DNA of 64,000 nucleotides from Actinoallomurus soli (GCF_024055715.1 NZ_JAMXMV010000010.1:62001-126000), one strand, 5' to 3'; numbered from the stretch's first letter, positions 1 through 9,305 are shown. The notes: generated by a model from the sequence alone, not told the origin. Made by a program: numbers and translations.

Positions 1-425
1 ATGAGATCGCGCGCGATGCCGCGATCATGCAGGGCTCGCATCTTCAGACCGATCGCGTCGTCGAAGCCCAGCACGGGGCAGGAGTCCACGATGATGGGGC
101 TGACCCGAAGGGTCGCCTTCATGAGGTCGACCTCGCAGGACTCACTCGTCAGCGGGTCCGTGACCACGAGCCGGGCGAACCGGTAGTTACCCGGAGCGGC
201 GACGACCTCGAATCCTTTGGCCCGATAGCCCGCCACCACACGCTCGGTCAGTTCTTCGACCGGTAGGGGATTCGCGGTCGCGAAGTCGATGTCCTGGCTG
301 GGCCGATCCACCAGGCCATGGGCCTTCATCGCATAACCGCCCGCGAGGAATAACCCGTGCTCCTCGCAGAGGTCGAGTCCCGCCTCGATGAGCCGCCGGT
401 GAAAGGGAGGAAAGTCTATTCCCAC
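1..425 (-). CDS. AbiEii/AbiGii-type nucleotidyltransferase, 3' end outside window
   Basis: The visible 141 codons start at a GTG that overlaps the end of the upstream gene by 10 bases, so the two are probably translated together. Early in the protein LFLAGGYAMKAHGL is followed by RPSQDIDFAT, the glycine-rich loop and Asp-x-Asp-type motif of polymerase-beta-fold nucleotidyltransferases. A later EVDLMKA supplies a further acidic strand. Family knowledge: such proteins are often toxins of type IV toxin-antitoxin or abortive-infection pairs that nucleotidylate tRNA or other targets; stand-alone metabolic roles also exist. The C-terminus lies beyond base 1, so completeness cannot be judged. The partner gene upstream supports a two-gene module. 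The fold is fairly certain; the toxin role is inference. Confidence 0.75.
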   Translation of the reverse strand, partial: MGIDFPPFHRRLIEAGLDLCEEHGLFLAGGYAMKAHGLVDRPSQDIDFATANPLPVEELTERVVAGYRAKGFEVVAAPGNYRFARLVVTDPLTSESCEVDLMKATLRVSPIIVDSCPVLGFDDAIGLKMRALHDRGIARDL

Positions 426-799
426 GGCGACTCCTTCCAACGCGCGAAGGCTGCCGCGAAGGCGTCAGGAGACGCGCCGAGCCTGGCCAGCTCGGGAAAA
501 CGCCCCTCCCATGCCTCTACATAACCGTCGCCCAGTCTTCGATGCAGAAGAGGCCACGCCTCGAGGAGGTAGTCGCCGTTGAGGAACTCCGGATAGTGCG
601 TCTGGAGTCCTTGGACGATCACCAACTCGTAGAGCGCGACTCGCTGGGGGAAGCGCTCGACGTTGTACTGTGCCTGTCCCGACCAGCAGAGGTCCAGGGG
701 AAGGTCGACGACGCCCTTGCGCGGACCGCGCAGGGCGGACAGGGACCGGGGGATCCAGCGCGGCAGGTGCGCCGTCCAGCTCGGCAACGTCTCGGGCAT
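416..799 (-). CDS. Small partner protein of the AbiEii-like nucleotidyltransferase
   Basis: The 127-residue protein begins MPETLPSWTAHLPRW; the ATG at 799 is preferred over an in-frame one 33 bases upstream because homologous starts sit just before this tryptophan-rich motif. It continues with GPRKGVVDLPLDLCWSG and a tyrosine/tryptophan-rich C-terminal half. I recognise the pattern (GVV-LPLDL-WSG, then LNG, then W--FPEL) from actinobacterial proteins annotated loosely as transcriptional regulators next to nucleotidyltransferase genes. The 10-base overlap with the downstream gene suggests an antitoxin-like or regulatory partner. No classical helix-turn-helix or catalytic motif is evident, so the function is inferred from position. 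Confidence 0.65.
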   Translation of the reverse strand: MPETLPSWTAHLPRWIPRSLSALRGPRKGVVDLPLDLCWSGQAQYNVERFPQRVALYELVIVQGLQTHYPEFLNGDYLLEAWPLLHRRLGDGYVEAWEGRFPELARLGASPDAFAAAFARWKESPWE

Positions 800-885
800 G
801 GACCCAGTATGCCAAGGACACGCAACGTACACGGGCGCTCACCGAAACGACTTTCGATTGCGGTGAGCGCCCGTGTGGCGTTCGG

Positions 886-2107
<1,222 letters not shown>

Positions 2108-2191
2108 CGCGAGTGTGCTCCTTCGTCGTACGGTCCCGGCATGGCTCAACACGGCCGGATGCGCGGGGATTCCGGGCTTGGGGGGAAAGGC

Positions 2192-2293
2192 TCAGCCCTG
2201 GCGACAGTCGTAGACGACTTCGGCGCGGCAGTGGCCGAAGAGGAAGTTCTGCACGGGCGTGACGGGCCGGGCCGGGTTCGGGCGCTCCGTCAT
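2192..2293 (-). CDS. Small ORF (33 aa) between mec and cysO
   Basis: An ATG at 2293 (or an in-frame GTG at 2302, five bases after the mec stop) opens a 33-codon frame ending at TGA 2192. The peptide starts MTERPNPARPVTPVQNFLFG and ends with two cysteines in HCRAEVVYDCRQG. It occupies the only sizeable gap in an otherwise tightly packed cysteine operon, is in the operon direction, and has a non-random composition. No ribosome-binding site is strong, so coupling to mec translation is likely if it is made. A cysteine-containing leader or attenuator peptide is one possibility, since polycysteine leaders are known upstream of sulfur genes in mycobacteria; a small redox protein is another. Confidence 0.5.
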   Translation of the reverse strand: MTERPNPARPVTPVQNFLFGHCRAEVVYDCRQG

Positions 2294-2306
2294 CGTCGTC
2301 ACGGGA

Positions 2307-2738
2307 TCAGTCTACCGAGTCGGGTTCGTACGACTCCACGACGCGGACCTCCTCCTCGTCCACCTTCCCGTCGACGATCCGGTAGGAGCGGAACTCCGTC
2401 TCGTCGTCGTCGCGGGTGGAGACCAGCACGTAGTGCGCGCCCGGCTCCGAGGCGTACGAGATGTCGGTGCGCGAGGGGTAGGCCTCGGTCGCGGTGTGGG
2501 AGTGGTAGATGACGACCGGCTCCTCGTCGCGGTCGTCCATCTCCCGCCACACCTTGAACTGCTCCATCGAGTCGAATCGGTAGAAGGTCGGCGAGCGCTC
2601 GGCGTTCGCCATCGGGATGAACCGGGTCGGACGGTCCGAGCCGGCGGCTCCGGCGACGACGCCGCACGCCTCGTCCGGGTGGTCGGCGCGCGCGTGCGCG
2701 ACGATCTGGTCGACGATGGCCCGTTCGATGGTGAGCAT
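2307..2738 (-). CDS. mec: Mec, JAMM-family CysO-cysteine peptidase
   Basis: The 143-residue M67 metallopeptidase has the JAMM zinc signature: Glu in DEACG (22-26), then His79-x-His81 in YHSHTATEAYPSRTD with Ser89 and Asp92. This is the expected length for Mec. The ATG at 2738 is used; a TTG two codons upstream is the alternative. In M. tuberculosis the enzyme hydrolyses the CysO-cysteine adduct and frees cysteine and CysO. Gene order mec, small ORF, cysO, cysM on one strand indicates a single operon. The promoter probably lies in the GC-rich gap toward 2900, which also holds a tandem repeat. Confidence 0.92.
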   Translation of the reverse strand: MLTIERAIVDQIVAHARADHPDEACGVVAGAAGSDRPTRFIPMANAERSPTFYRFDSMEQFKVWREMDDRDEEPVVIYHSHTATEAYPSRTDISYASEPGAHYVLVSTRDDDETEFRSYRIVDGKVDEEEVRVVESYEPDSVD

Positions 2739-2812
2739 GGGCAAAGGGTATCGACGGCCGGTCTCGGCGGGGCCCGTGGCCCAAGGCGGTCACCCCGGGC
2801 GGGAGCCGTGGC

Positions 2813-2938
2813 GGCCGGCCTCACCGGGCCGCGTGGTCCGTGACGGCCGACCTCACCGGGCCGCGTGGTCCGTGACGGCCGACCTCACCGGGCCGCCGGC
2901 CCCTGTCGGCCGGCCTCAGCGGGCCCCGTGGCCCATGT
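2813..2938. repeat. Tandem repeat, about 4 copies of a 32-bp unit
   Basis: Copies begin at 2813, 2845, 2877 and 2908. The unit reads approximately GGCCGACCTCACCGGGCCGC followed by GTGGTCCGTGAC. The second copy is nearly identical to the first, and the third and fourth are degenerate. The last copy runs into the 3' end of the neighbouring MEDS gene. It sits between that gene's stop and the mec start, where the mec operon promoter should be. Confidence 0.8.
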
Positions 2939-3863
2939 GGAGCCGTACGACCGAGCAGTCGGCGCCGGACCGGATCTCCACGAGGTCGCACAGCTGGCGG
3001 ACCGCCCACATGCCCGCGCCCGCGGGCCGGTGCGGCGCGGGCGGGAAGTACCCGAGGTACCGGTCGTCGAGCGCGGTCCCGGCGTCGATGACGTCACAGA
3101 TCAGGCTGCCGTCCGCCGACCAGACCCACACCGATCCGCGGCCCCCGCCGTTGCGTGCGACGTGCCCGGCCACCTCGGCCACCGACTGCACCAGGGCGAC
3201 GCGGCGTTCGCGGGGCAGCCCGTGGCGCTCGGCCACCGCCGCGACGAAGACGCGCAGCCCGGCCAGATCGCCGCCCGAGAACGCCCGGCTCATCACCGGC
3301 TCGACCGGCGGGGTGAGCGGGACCCGGTTGCGTTCGGCGTAGAAGACCGCCGGGTCGGTGAACCGCGCGCTGCGCCGGGTTCCGCCGGCGCCGACCAGCT
3401 CCGGATGGGTACGGCCGACGTCCTCGGCGACCTCGGCGGGCAGCGAGCGCACGTCGTACGCGCACAGCAGGCTGGTCGGGGTGTCGGCGAACGCGACGTT
3501 GAGCAGCGACTCCAGCCGCCCCCACTCCCGGACCTCCGGCCCGGTGCGGGCCCGCCACACCGGCTCGGCGACGAGGTACAGCGGCCCACGGGACCACCAC
3601 CGCTCGCGCGCGGACGCGAGGTAGGCCGTGAGGGTACGGGCCGGCACGCCGAACCAGCCCGGCGCGTCGAGGAACTCCACCCGGCTCACGCCGCGGCCGA
3701 GCCGCCGGCGTACGAGCCCGGCCCGCTCACTGATCACGACCGGGCGGCCGCCGCGCGTCAGGCCCTCCCGTAAGAAGGGGATCGTCACGTCGAGGAACTC
3801 GTCCTCGTGGCCGTACAGCAGGGCCCGGTGGACGAGGACGTCGACGGAGTCGGTGGCGGTCAC
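2916..3863 (-). CDS. MEDS-domain / anti-sigma-factor ATPase-like regulator
   Basis: The 315-residue protein starts at GTG 3863 with GGGAGG seven bases upstream. The N-terminal ~170 residues (HRALLYGHEDEFLDVTIPFL onward) match the MEDS sensory domain (DcmR-like). The C-terminal half ends with GAGMWAVRQLCDLVEIRS, the G-box region of HATPase_c_2 anti-sigma kinases of the RsbW type. Family knowledge: such proteins are stress sensors or partner-switching regulators, and MEDS domains may bind small ligands. It lies between the DUF2017 gene and mec, where M. tuberculosis carries an unrelated peptidase gene (Rv1333). Function is inferred from domains only; the N-box Asn-rich motif is weak, so kinase activity is uncertain. 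Confidence 0.82.
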   Translation of the reverse strand: MTATDSVDVLVHRALLYGHEDEFLDVTIPFLREGLTRGGRPVVISERAGLVRRRLGRGVSRVEFLDAPGWFGVPARTLTAYLASARERWWSRGPLYLVAEPVWRARTGPEVREWGRLESLLNVAFADTPTSLLCAYDVRSLPAEVAEDVGRTHPELVGAGGTRRSARFTDPAVFYAERNRVPLTPPVEPVMSRAFSGGDLAGLRVFVAAVAERHGLPRERRVALVQSVAEVAGHVARNGGGRGSVWVWSADGSLICDVIDAGTALDDRYLGYFPPAPHRPAGAGMWAVRQLCDLVEIRSGADCSVVRLHMGHGAR

Positions 3864-3968
3864 GTCCGCTCCTCCCAGCGCGGGGTCCGGCGGCGCCGCC
3901 AAACTACCAAGCCACCGGTCGGAGGAGAGGCGTGAACGACGGATCGGCCCGGCCCAAGGGACGAATGC

Positions 3969-4505
3969 TTACCAAAGGGCTCGAACCAGGTCCTCTTGGA
4001 GGTAGGTCAGCCAGTCGTAGGCCGCGAACGGGGCGGTCCGCGGATCGTTCCAGTCGAGCCTGCGAATCCGTTCGAGGGTCTCCTCGGTGATCCCCAGGCG
4101 GGTGCCGAGGGCGAGCCGCAGGTCGTTGAGCGACCGCAGCCACACCTGGGCCTGCTCGTCATCGAGGAGGATCTCGCCGCCGTCGCCGAGCGTGTCGAGC
4201 ACGAGCTGGGCCGCGGCCCGCTTGCCGTCGCGCAGCCCGCCCTCGGTGTAGCGCCGGAACTCCGCCGACGCGGCGCCGTCGTCCTTGTAGGCGTCCGGGA
4301 ACAGCCGTGCCAGGACCGGGTCGTCGGAGACGGTGGTGTTCTCCGAGAAGCTGAGGTTCGGCAGGCCGTCATCGCGCGGTCCGGGCGCGGGCCCGCCGAG
4401 CAGATCGAGGAGCTGGGTCACCAGCGCCTGGATGACGGAGGCCTCCTCCCGGGTCATCCGCAGCCGTACGCCGCCCCCGTGAACCCGGGTGAACCAGGTG
4501 TTCAT
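3969..4505 (-). CDS. DUF2017 protein, AosR-like redox regulator
   Basis: The 178-residue protein begins with a short strand and then a helical, charged body (RLRMTREEASVIQALVTQL) and ends in a tryptophan-rich tail. This is the DUF2017 family, always next to clpS in actinobacteria. Its M. tuberculosis counterpart Rv1332 (AosR) is described as an actinomycete-specific regulator of redox balance that affects the mec-cysO-cysM operon. The start abuts the clpS stop without a gap, so the two genes form one transcript. Conservation of clpS, DUF2017 and mec-cysO-cysM here supports the same regulatory link, which is inference for this organism. Confidence 0.9.
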   Translation of the reverse strand: MNTWFTRVHGGGVRLRMTREEASVIQALVTQLLDLLGGPAPGPRDDGLPNLSFSENTTVSDDPVLARLFPDAYKDDGAASAEFRRYTEGGLRDGKRAAAQLVLDTLGDGGEILLDDEQAQVWLRSLNDLRLALGTRLGITEETLERIRRLDWNDPRTAPFAAYDWLTYLQEDLVRALW

Positions 4506-4796
4506 CTACACATCCTGCCGGACCGTTGCCCACAGACCGTACGAATGCAGGATCTCGCAGTCGCGCTCCATCTCCTCCCGCGTGCCGCTCGACACGACGG
4601 CGCGGCCCTTGTGGTGCACGTCGAGCATCAGCTTCTCGGCCTTCATCTTCGAGTAGCCGAACACGCTCTGAAAGACGTAGGTGACGTACGACATGAGATT
4701 GATGGGGTCGTTCCAGACGACCGACACCCACGGACGGTCCGAACGTACGTCTTCGGCGGCGTCCGGCCGATCCAGTTCGACGGGAGCCGTGCTCAC
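4506..4796 (-). CDS. clpS: ClpS, N-end rule adaptor for ClpAP/ClpCP
   Basis: The 96-residue protein carries the ClpS core: [18 protein letters not shown] (the Asn-Asp-x-x-Asn-like pocket entry), then [12 protein letters not shown]. ClpS binds destabilising N-terminal residues and hands proteins to Clp unfoldases. The GTG at 4796 is chosen because GGAGGG stands just upstream; a longer in-frame start at 4859 would overlap the divergent pncB promoter and adds a non-conserved tail. It precedes the DUF2017 gene with no spacing and is divergent from pncB, a conserved actinobacterial arrangement. Confidence 0.95.
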   Translation of the reverse strand: MSTAPVELDRPDAAEDVRSDRPWVSVVWNDPINLMSYVTYVFQSVFGYSKMKAEKLMLDVHHKGRAVVSSGTREEMERDCEILHSYGLWATVRQDV

Positions 4797-4828
4797 CTGA
4801 GTCCCTCCTTCCGGGGTGCTGCCCGAAC

Positions 4829-6160
4829 ATGGTGTACACACCACACCGTAATCTGCCACTCGTGGATCATTCGACGGCGCTGCTGACCGACCGCTACGAA
4901 CTCACCATGCTCCAGGGTGCCCTGACCGCCGGTACCGCGGAGCGTAGGGCGATCTTCGAGGTGTTCGCCCGGCATCTGCCGAACGGCCGCAGGTACGGCG
5001 TCGTCGCCGGGACGGGCCGGTTCCTCGACGCGCTGGAGTCGTTCCGCTTCGGCGGCCCCGAGCTGGAGTACCTCACCTCTCAGGGCATCGTGGACGAGCC
5101 GACCGCGGCGTGGCTGGAGTCCTACCGCTTCACCGGGAACATCTGGGGCTACGCGGAGGGCGACTGCTACTTCCCCGGCTCGCCGATCCTCGTCGTGGAG
5201 GGCAGCTTCGCCGAGGCCGTGATCCTCGAGACCCTCGCGCTGTCGATCCTCAACCATGACTGTGCGATCGCCTCCGCCGCCTCCCGAATGGTGCGCGCCG
5301 CCGCGGACCGCCCGCTCATCGAGATGGGATCCCGGCGCACGCACGAGATGGCCGGAGTTGCCGCCGCCCGGGCAGCCTACCTCGCCGGCTTCCGTACCAC
5401 GTCGAACTTGGAGGCGGGCCGCACGTACGGCGTGCCGACCGCCGGCACGAGCGCGCACGCCTTCACTCTCCTCCACGACAGCGAGCGGCACGCCTTCCAG
5501 GCCCAGCTCGACGCGCTCGGCGCGTCGACCACCCTGCTCGTCGACACCTACGACGTCGCCCGCGCGGTCGCGGTCGCGGTCGAGCTGGCCGGACCGGAGC
5601 TCGGCGCCGTCCGCATCGACAGCGGCGACCTGGGCGAGATGGCGCGGGAGGTCCGCGAACAGCTCGACGCGCTCGGCGCGCCCAAGACGAAGATCATCGT
5701 GACCGGCGACCTCGACGAGTACTCGATCGCCGGCCTCGCCGCCTCGCCCGTGGACGGGTACGGCGTGGGAACGTCGCTGGTCACCGGCTCCGGCGCGCCG
5801 ACCGCGTCGCTGGTCTACAAACTGGTGGCCCGGGCCCAGTCCGACGACGGGCCGCTGCGGCCGGTCGCCAAGCACTCGGTCGGCAAGCCGAGCCGGGGCG
5901 GGCGCAAGTGGGCGGTCCGCCACCGCGACGAGAGCGGCCGGGCCCTCGTCGAGGTCGTCTCGCTGAGCGAGCCGGCCCCCGGCCCGCACGACCGGCCCCT
6001 GCTGCGCCCGCTGGTCGTCGGCGGCGAGGTCGTGGGCCGCGAGGACCTGTCCGAGGCCCGCGACCGCCACCAGCAGGCCCTCGCCGAACTCCCCCCGTCG
6101 GCCTTTCAGCTCTCCCGCGGCGACGCCGCGATCCCGACCGACTTCCTGAACGGCGCCTGA
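4829..6160 (+). CDS. pncB: Nicotinate phosphoribosyltransferase
   Basis: The 443-residue enzyme makes nicotinate mononucleotide from nicotinate and PRPP in NAD salvage. [15 protein letters not shown] near the N-terminus, [10 protein letters not shown] in the middle, and [11 protein letters not shown] near residue 265 are the hallmark motifs; the last contributes the catalytic acidic residues. The start is ambiguous: ATG 4829 is used, while GTG 4862 ([10 protein letters not shown]) is a reasonable alternative, and neither has a good ribosome-binding site, so a leaderless message is possible. It is divergent from clpS. A nicotinamidase gene at 12097 would supply its substrate. Confidence 0.95.
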   Translation: MVYTPHRNLPLVDHSTALLTDRYELTMLQGALTAGTAERRAIFEVFARHLPNGRRYGVVAGTGRFLDALESFRFGGPELEYLTSQGIVDEPTAAWLESYRFTGNIWGYAEGDCYFPGSPILVVEGSFAEAVILETLALSILNHDCAIASAASRMVRAAADRPLIEMGSRRTHEMAGVAAARAAYLAGFRTTSNLEAGRTYGVPTAGTSAHAFTLLHDSERHAFQAQLDALGASTTLLVDTYDVARAVAVAVELAGPELGAVRIDSGDLGEMAREVREQLDALGAPKTKIIVTGDLDEYSIAGLAASPVDGYGVGTSLVTGSGAPTASLVYKLVARAQSDDGPLRPVAKHSVGKPSRGGRKWAVRHRDESGRALVEVVSLSEPAPGPHDRPLLRPLVVGGEVVGREDLSEARDRHQQALAELPPSAFQLSRGDAAIPTDFLNGA

Positions 6161-6172
6161 GCCCGTAGCGGC

Positions 6173-7144
6173 TCAGGCGTGCAGGGTGCGGCGGAGAAAG
6201 CCGTGCCAGGTCTGCTCGAACGAGCGGGTCAGGGCCGACGTGGCCGCGAAGCGGTCCCAGGCGTGGAACGCGCGGGCGTAGAGGTGCAGGTCGACCGGGA
6301 CTCCGGCGGCGATCAGCCGGCGGGCGAAGTCGATGCCCTCGTCACGCAGCAGATCGAACTGGGCGGCGGCGACGAAGGTGTCCGGCAGCCCGGCGAGATC
6401 GGTGGCCCGCCCGGGCGCGGAGTACGGGTCCACGTCGTCCGCGCCGAGCCGGTCGCCCAGGACCGCGGCCCAGGCGAGCCGGATGTCCGCGCGGGCGAAG
6501 ACGACCTCGGAGACGGCCTCGGAACTCGACGGCGTCTCGAGGCGGTCGTCGAGCATCGGGTAGAGCAGGGACAGCGAACGCGGCCGCGGAGCGTTCCGGT
6601 CGCGCACCATGAGCGCGGTGGCCGCGGCGGGAGCTCCGCCGCCACTGGCCCCGGCGAGCCCGATCCGGTGCGGGTCGATCCCGTGCTCGGCGGCGTGCTC
6701 GACGAGGTGGGTGTAGGCGAGATAACCGTCCTCGGCGGCGCCGGGAGCCGGCGTCTCCGGAGCCAGCCGGTAGACGACGGCGGCCAGGACGCAGTCGAGG
6801 GCCAGGGCCAGGGCCGTGTGGTACGCGTCGTCGCTGCGGGCGTCGTCGCCGAGGACCTGGGCGCCGGCGTGGAACCACAGCAGAGCCGGCAGGGTGGGCT
6901 CGGCACCGGCCGGGCGGTACAGGACCACCTCCAACTCGGTCCGGTCGTCCCGGGCGATGCGCAGGGCCTCGATCGTCACCCGCGGGTCCGGCGAGGTCGC
7001 GGGCATCCGGTCGTACGCCGCGCGCATCTGCGCGCGCAGGCCCGGGATGTCGGAGAGTTCGAGCAGGGTGCCGTTCGCGGCCTTGGGCATCACGGCGAAC
7101 GCGGCGGCGAGCTCAGGGTCGAGCGCGTCGATCATTCCAGGCAT
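6173..7144 (-). CDS. Alpha/beta hydrolase of the hormone-sensitive-lipase type
   Basis: The 323-residue protein shows the HSL/GDSAG-family layout: LLWFHAGAQVLGDD in place of the HGGG oxyanion motif, GLAGASGGG with the nucleophilic serine near residue 166, DPYSAP, and a C-terminal His in YARAFHAWD. It probably hydrolyses small carboxylic esters or lactones. The oxyanion motif is HAGAQ, not HGGG, which is unusual. It follows an SDR gene with a gap of about 33 bases, so both are probably one operon controlled by the divergent TetR gene through the operators at 7954-8034. Confidence 0.88.
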   Translation of the reverse strand: MPGMIDALDPELAAAFAVMPKAANGTLLELSDIPGLRAQMRAAYDRMPATSPDPRVTIEALRIARDDRTELEVVLYRPAGAEPTLPALLWFHAGAQVLGDDARSDDAYHTALALALDCVLAAVVYRLAPETPAPGAAEDGYLAYTHLVEHAAEHGIDPHRIGLAGASGGGAPAAATALMVRDRNAPRPRSLSLLYPMLDDRLETPSSSEAVSEVVFARADIRLAWAAVLGDRLGADDVDPYSAPGRATDLAGLPDTFVAAAQFDLLRDEGIDFARRLIAAGVPVDLHLYARAFHAWDRFAATSALTRSFEQTWHGFLRRTLHA

Positions 7145-7177
7145 GGGGAGATCCTTTTCGAAGAGGGAGGGTCGGGG

Positions 7178-7939
7178 TCAGAAGAGGGAGGGCTGGGCGC
7201 TGCCGGCGGTGATGCCACCGTCGACGGGCAGGATGACGCCGGTGATGAAACGGGCGTCGTCCGAGGCCAGGAAGCCGACGGCGGCGGCGATGTCGGCCGG
7301 GGTGCTGAAGCCGGTCAGCGCCCGGCGCTGCTCGAAGCGCTCGATCATGGCGGCGTACGCCGTCGCCGCCTCCTCCGGGAGGGTCAGTGACGGGGCGATC
7401 GCGTTCACCCGGATGCCGAACCGGCCGAGGTCGAAGGCGAGCCCGCGGGTGAAGTTCACGACCGCGCCCTTGGCCGCGTTGTAGGCGTTGAGCCGGCGGT
7501 CGCCGCCGAGGCCGGAGGCGGAGGCGATCTGGACGATGCTGCCGCGGCTCTCCTTCAGGTACGGCAGCGCCGCCTGCGCGCCGAAGAAGCAGCTGTCGAC
7601 GTCGGTGGACATGATCGACCGCCAGTCCTCGGCCGTGGTCTCCTCGAACTCCTTGGCGAGGCCGAAGCCGGCGTTGGAGACCAGGACGTCGATGCCGCCG
7701 AACCGGGCCGCGCCGGCCTCGATCATCGCCTGGACGTCGTCCTGGCTGGTGACGTCGGTGACGACCGGGAGCGCGCGGTGGACACCGAGCTCGGCCGCGA
7801 GGGCGTCCAGCCGGTCCTTGCGCCGCGCGGCGAGGACGACGTTCGCCCCTTCGGCGGCGAACCGCCGGGCGATGCCGTCGCCGATGCCGGAGCTGGCGCC
7901 GGTGACCACGACCGTCTTACCGGCGAAACGCTGTTCCAT
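7178..7939 (-). CDS. SDR-family oxidoreductase
   Basis: This classical short-chain dehydrogenase has 253 residues. TGASSGIG near residue 14 binds the nucleotide, NAGFG stabilises the core, and Ser in IASASG, Tyr in YNAAKGA and its Lys form the catalytic set. AARRKDR after the second strand suggests NADP preference. It is the first gene of a two-gene operon with an HSL-type hydrolase, facing away from a TetR regulator, which suggests a substrate-inducible detoxification or degradation pair. The substrate is not evident. Confidence 0.92.
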   Translation of the reverse strand: MEQRFAGKTVVVTGASSGIGDGIARRFAAEGANVVLAARRKDRLDALAAELGVHRALPVVTDVTSQDDVQAMIEAGAARFGGIDVLVSNAGFGLAKEFEETTAEDWRSIMSTDVDSCFFGAQAALPYLKESRGSIVQIASASGLGGDRRLNAYNAAKGAVVNFTRGLAFDLGRFGIRVNAIAPSLTLPEEAATAYAAMIERFEQRRALTGFSTPADIAAAVGFLASDDARFITGVILPVDGGITAGSAQPSLF

Positions 7940-7953
7940 GATGACCTTCTTTT

Positions 7954-8034
7954 CGTCAGATACTGACGTTTCAGTGACAGTGACTGACGGTACAACTCGT
8001 CAGCGACTGACGCAATGTGTGTCAGTAACTGACG
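7954..8034. promoter_or_regulatory. Cluster of four TetR-type palindromic operators
   Basis: The SDR-tetR gap holds four copies of a 15-bp palindrome with consensus CGTCAG-N3-CTGACG, at 7954-7968, 7975-7989, 7998-8012 and 8020-8034. Copies one and three are perfect; copies two and four have one degenerate left half. Start-to-start spacing is 21, 23 and 22 bp, about two helical turns, so bound dimers would lie on the same DNA face. This is the obvious binding site for the adjacent TetR protein controlling both directions. Confidence 0.88.
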
Positions 8035-8054
8035 ATTGTGATAGCGTCAACGCC

Positions 8055-8621
8055 GTGCCACGGAACGGGGATGAAGTGCGGCTGCGGCTCCAGGAGGCCG
8101 CACTGGAGCTGTATCTGGAGCGTGGCTACGACAAGACCGCGGCCGCGGACATCGCCGCCCGCGCCGGAGTCACCGAGCGGACCTTCTTCCGCCACTTCGC
8201 CGACAAGCGCGAGGTCTTCTTCGACGGCGAGGCGGAGCTGCGGGACCTGCTGACCGGAGCGGTCGCCGCGGTGCCGGCCGGCACCAAGCCGCTCCCCACC
8301 CTGCGGGCGGCGTTTCACCAGGCCGTGCCGCTGGTCGAGCGCAACCTCCCGGTCACCGAGCGGCGGGTGCCGGTCATCGCCGCCACGCCGGCCCTGCAGG
8401 AGCGGGCGCTGGCCAAGACCGCGGCTCTGGTCGCCGCACTCACCGACGCCCTGCGGGCGCGCGGCGTCGCCGAGCCGCTCGCCGCCCTGTGCGCCCAGGT
8501 GGGCATGGACACCTACTCGATCGCCATCCGCCGGTGGCGCGCCGACCCTACCGACGACCTGCACACCCACCTCGACCGCGCCTTCACCGATCTGCGACTC
8601 GCCGCCAACGCCCTGAAGTGA
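8055..8621 (+). CDS. TetR-family transcriptional repressor
   Basis: The 188-residue protein starts at GTG 8055, 20 bases after the last operator. Residues 8-55 contain the helix-turn-helix DIAARAGVTERTFFRHFADK, typical of TetR. The C-terminal ligand domain is all-helical and unremarkable. It is divergent from the SDR/hydrolase operon and separated from it only by the four-palindrome array, so it very likely represses that operon and itself, with release by an unknown small molecule. Confidence 0.93.
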   Translation: MPRNGDEVRLRLQEAALELYLERGYDKTAAADIAARAGVTERTFFRHFADKREVFFDGEAELRDLLTGAVAAVPAGTKPLPTLRAAFHQAVPLVERNLPVTERRVPVIAATPALQERALAKTAALVAALTDALRARGVAEPLAALCAQVGMDTYSIAIRRWRADPTDDLHTHLDRAFTDLRLAANALK

Positions 8622-8933
8622 GCGCCCGAGCCGGCAAACCGGCCGCAACGCCACGGCGGTCTCCTCGCCCCGCCGCAGCCATCACGTTGCGCGCGGCCGT
8701 GACCTCGCCACCGCCGCAGTCCCGTTGTCACCGCGGCCCGTTGCCGCCAGCCCGGCAGCCTCCTTGTCGCCGGCGCGGTCACCTTGCCGCCGGCGCGGCC
8801 TCGTTGCCGCGGGCGCGGTCACCTTGCCGTCGGCGGTGACGGATGGATGACCGATTCGCCAGGCTCGCTACGTCAGGAGCGACGTCGAAGCAGCCGGTCG
8901 GTCCGGCCGGGAGCTCGCCGGAGTTCGCGCGAA
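8622..8933. other. Gene-free GC-rich stretch with degenerate repeats
   Basis: No reading frame here has convincing coding character. Between about 8700 and 8845 the motif TTGCCGCSGGCGCGGTCACC recurs imperfectly three to four times. No terminator-grade hairpin or promoter is obvious. It separates the tetR gene from a decayed gene on the opposite strand. Confidence 0.5.
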
Positions 8934-9244
8934 TCAGGGCGCTTCCGAGGTCGGCGGGTCGAGCCAGATGAGCCGTACGTCGGCGCGCCGGGCCAGCAGC
9001 CGCCGCGCCCGGTCCGCGGTCTCCGTACGGAACAGCCGCTGACCGCAACCGCCGACAGGGACGTACACGATCGCCTCGTCGCCGAAGCCCAGCCCCCAGC
9101 CCACCACTACGCCGTCGTCACACTGGACGTCGAGCAGCCCAGCGCGAACCGTCGCGGAGCCGTCTCGGCCGACAGCTCGACGAGCTCGGCGAGCAGGTCG
9201 CGCTCCGCCTGCTCACGAGCCCCGTCCACCGGTACTTCGCACAT
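8934..9244 (-). pseudogene. Small hypothetical gene with a probable frameshift
   Basis: From ATG 9244 the frame gives MCEVPVDGAREQAERDLL and an acidic helix, then stops early at a TAG near 9110. The next frame continues with LLDVQCDDGVVVGWGLGFGD, a coherent beta-rich segment (VGWGLGFGDEAIVYVPVGGC, then TETADRARRLLARRADVRLI), ending at TGA 8934. The total length, 311 bases, is not a multiple of three, so one base has been gained or lost near 9130, or the sequence has an error there. I do not recognise the family. The C-terminal part resembles a small immunity-like or regulatory domain, but this is only an impression. Confidence 0.4.
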
Positions 9245-9292
9245 CCAGAACCCCCGTTTCCGCGGCGACCCTGCCGCCGCGCCTGTCTCCTT

Positions 9293-9305
9293 TGTTGCAG
9301 CAACA
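9293..9305. promoter_or_regulatory. Perfect 13-bp palindrome before XRE gene
   Basis: TGTTGCAGCAACA is symmetrical around its central A and lies 17 bases before the XRE start and just upstream of the opposite-strand pseudogene. It is a plausible autoregulatory operator for the XRE protein. Its shortness means chance cannot be excluded. Confidence 0.4.

Noticed and set aside
2259-2843. Long open frame opposite mec
   Set aside because: It is antisense to a clear JAMM peptidase and has the arginine/glycine/valine-rich composition of high-GC shadow frames.
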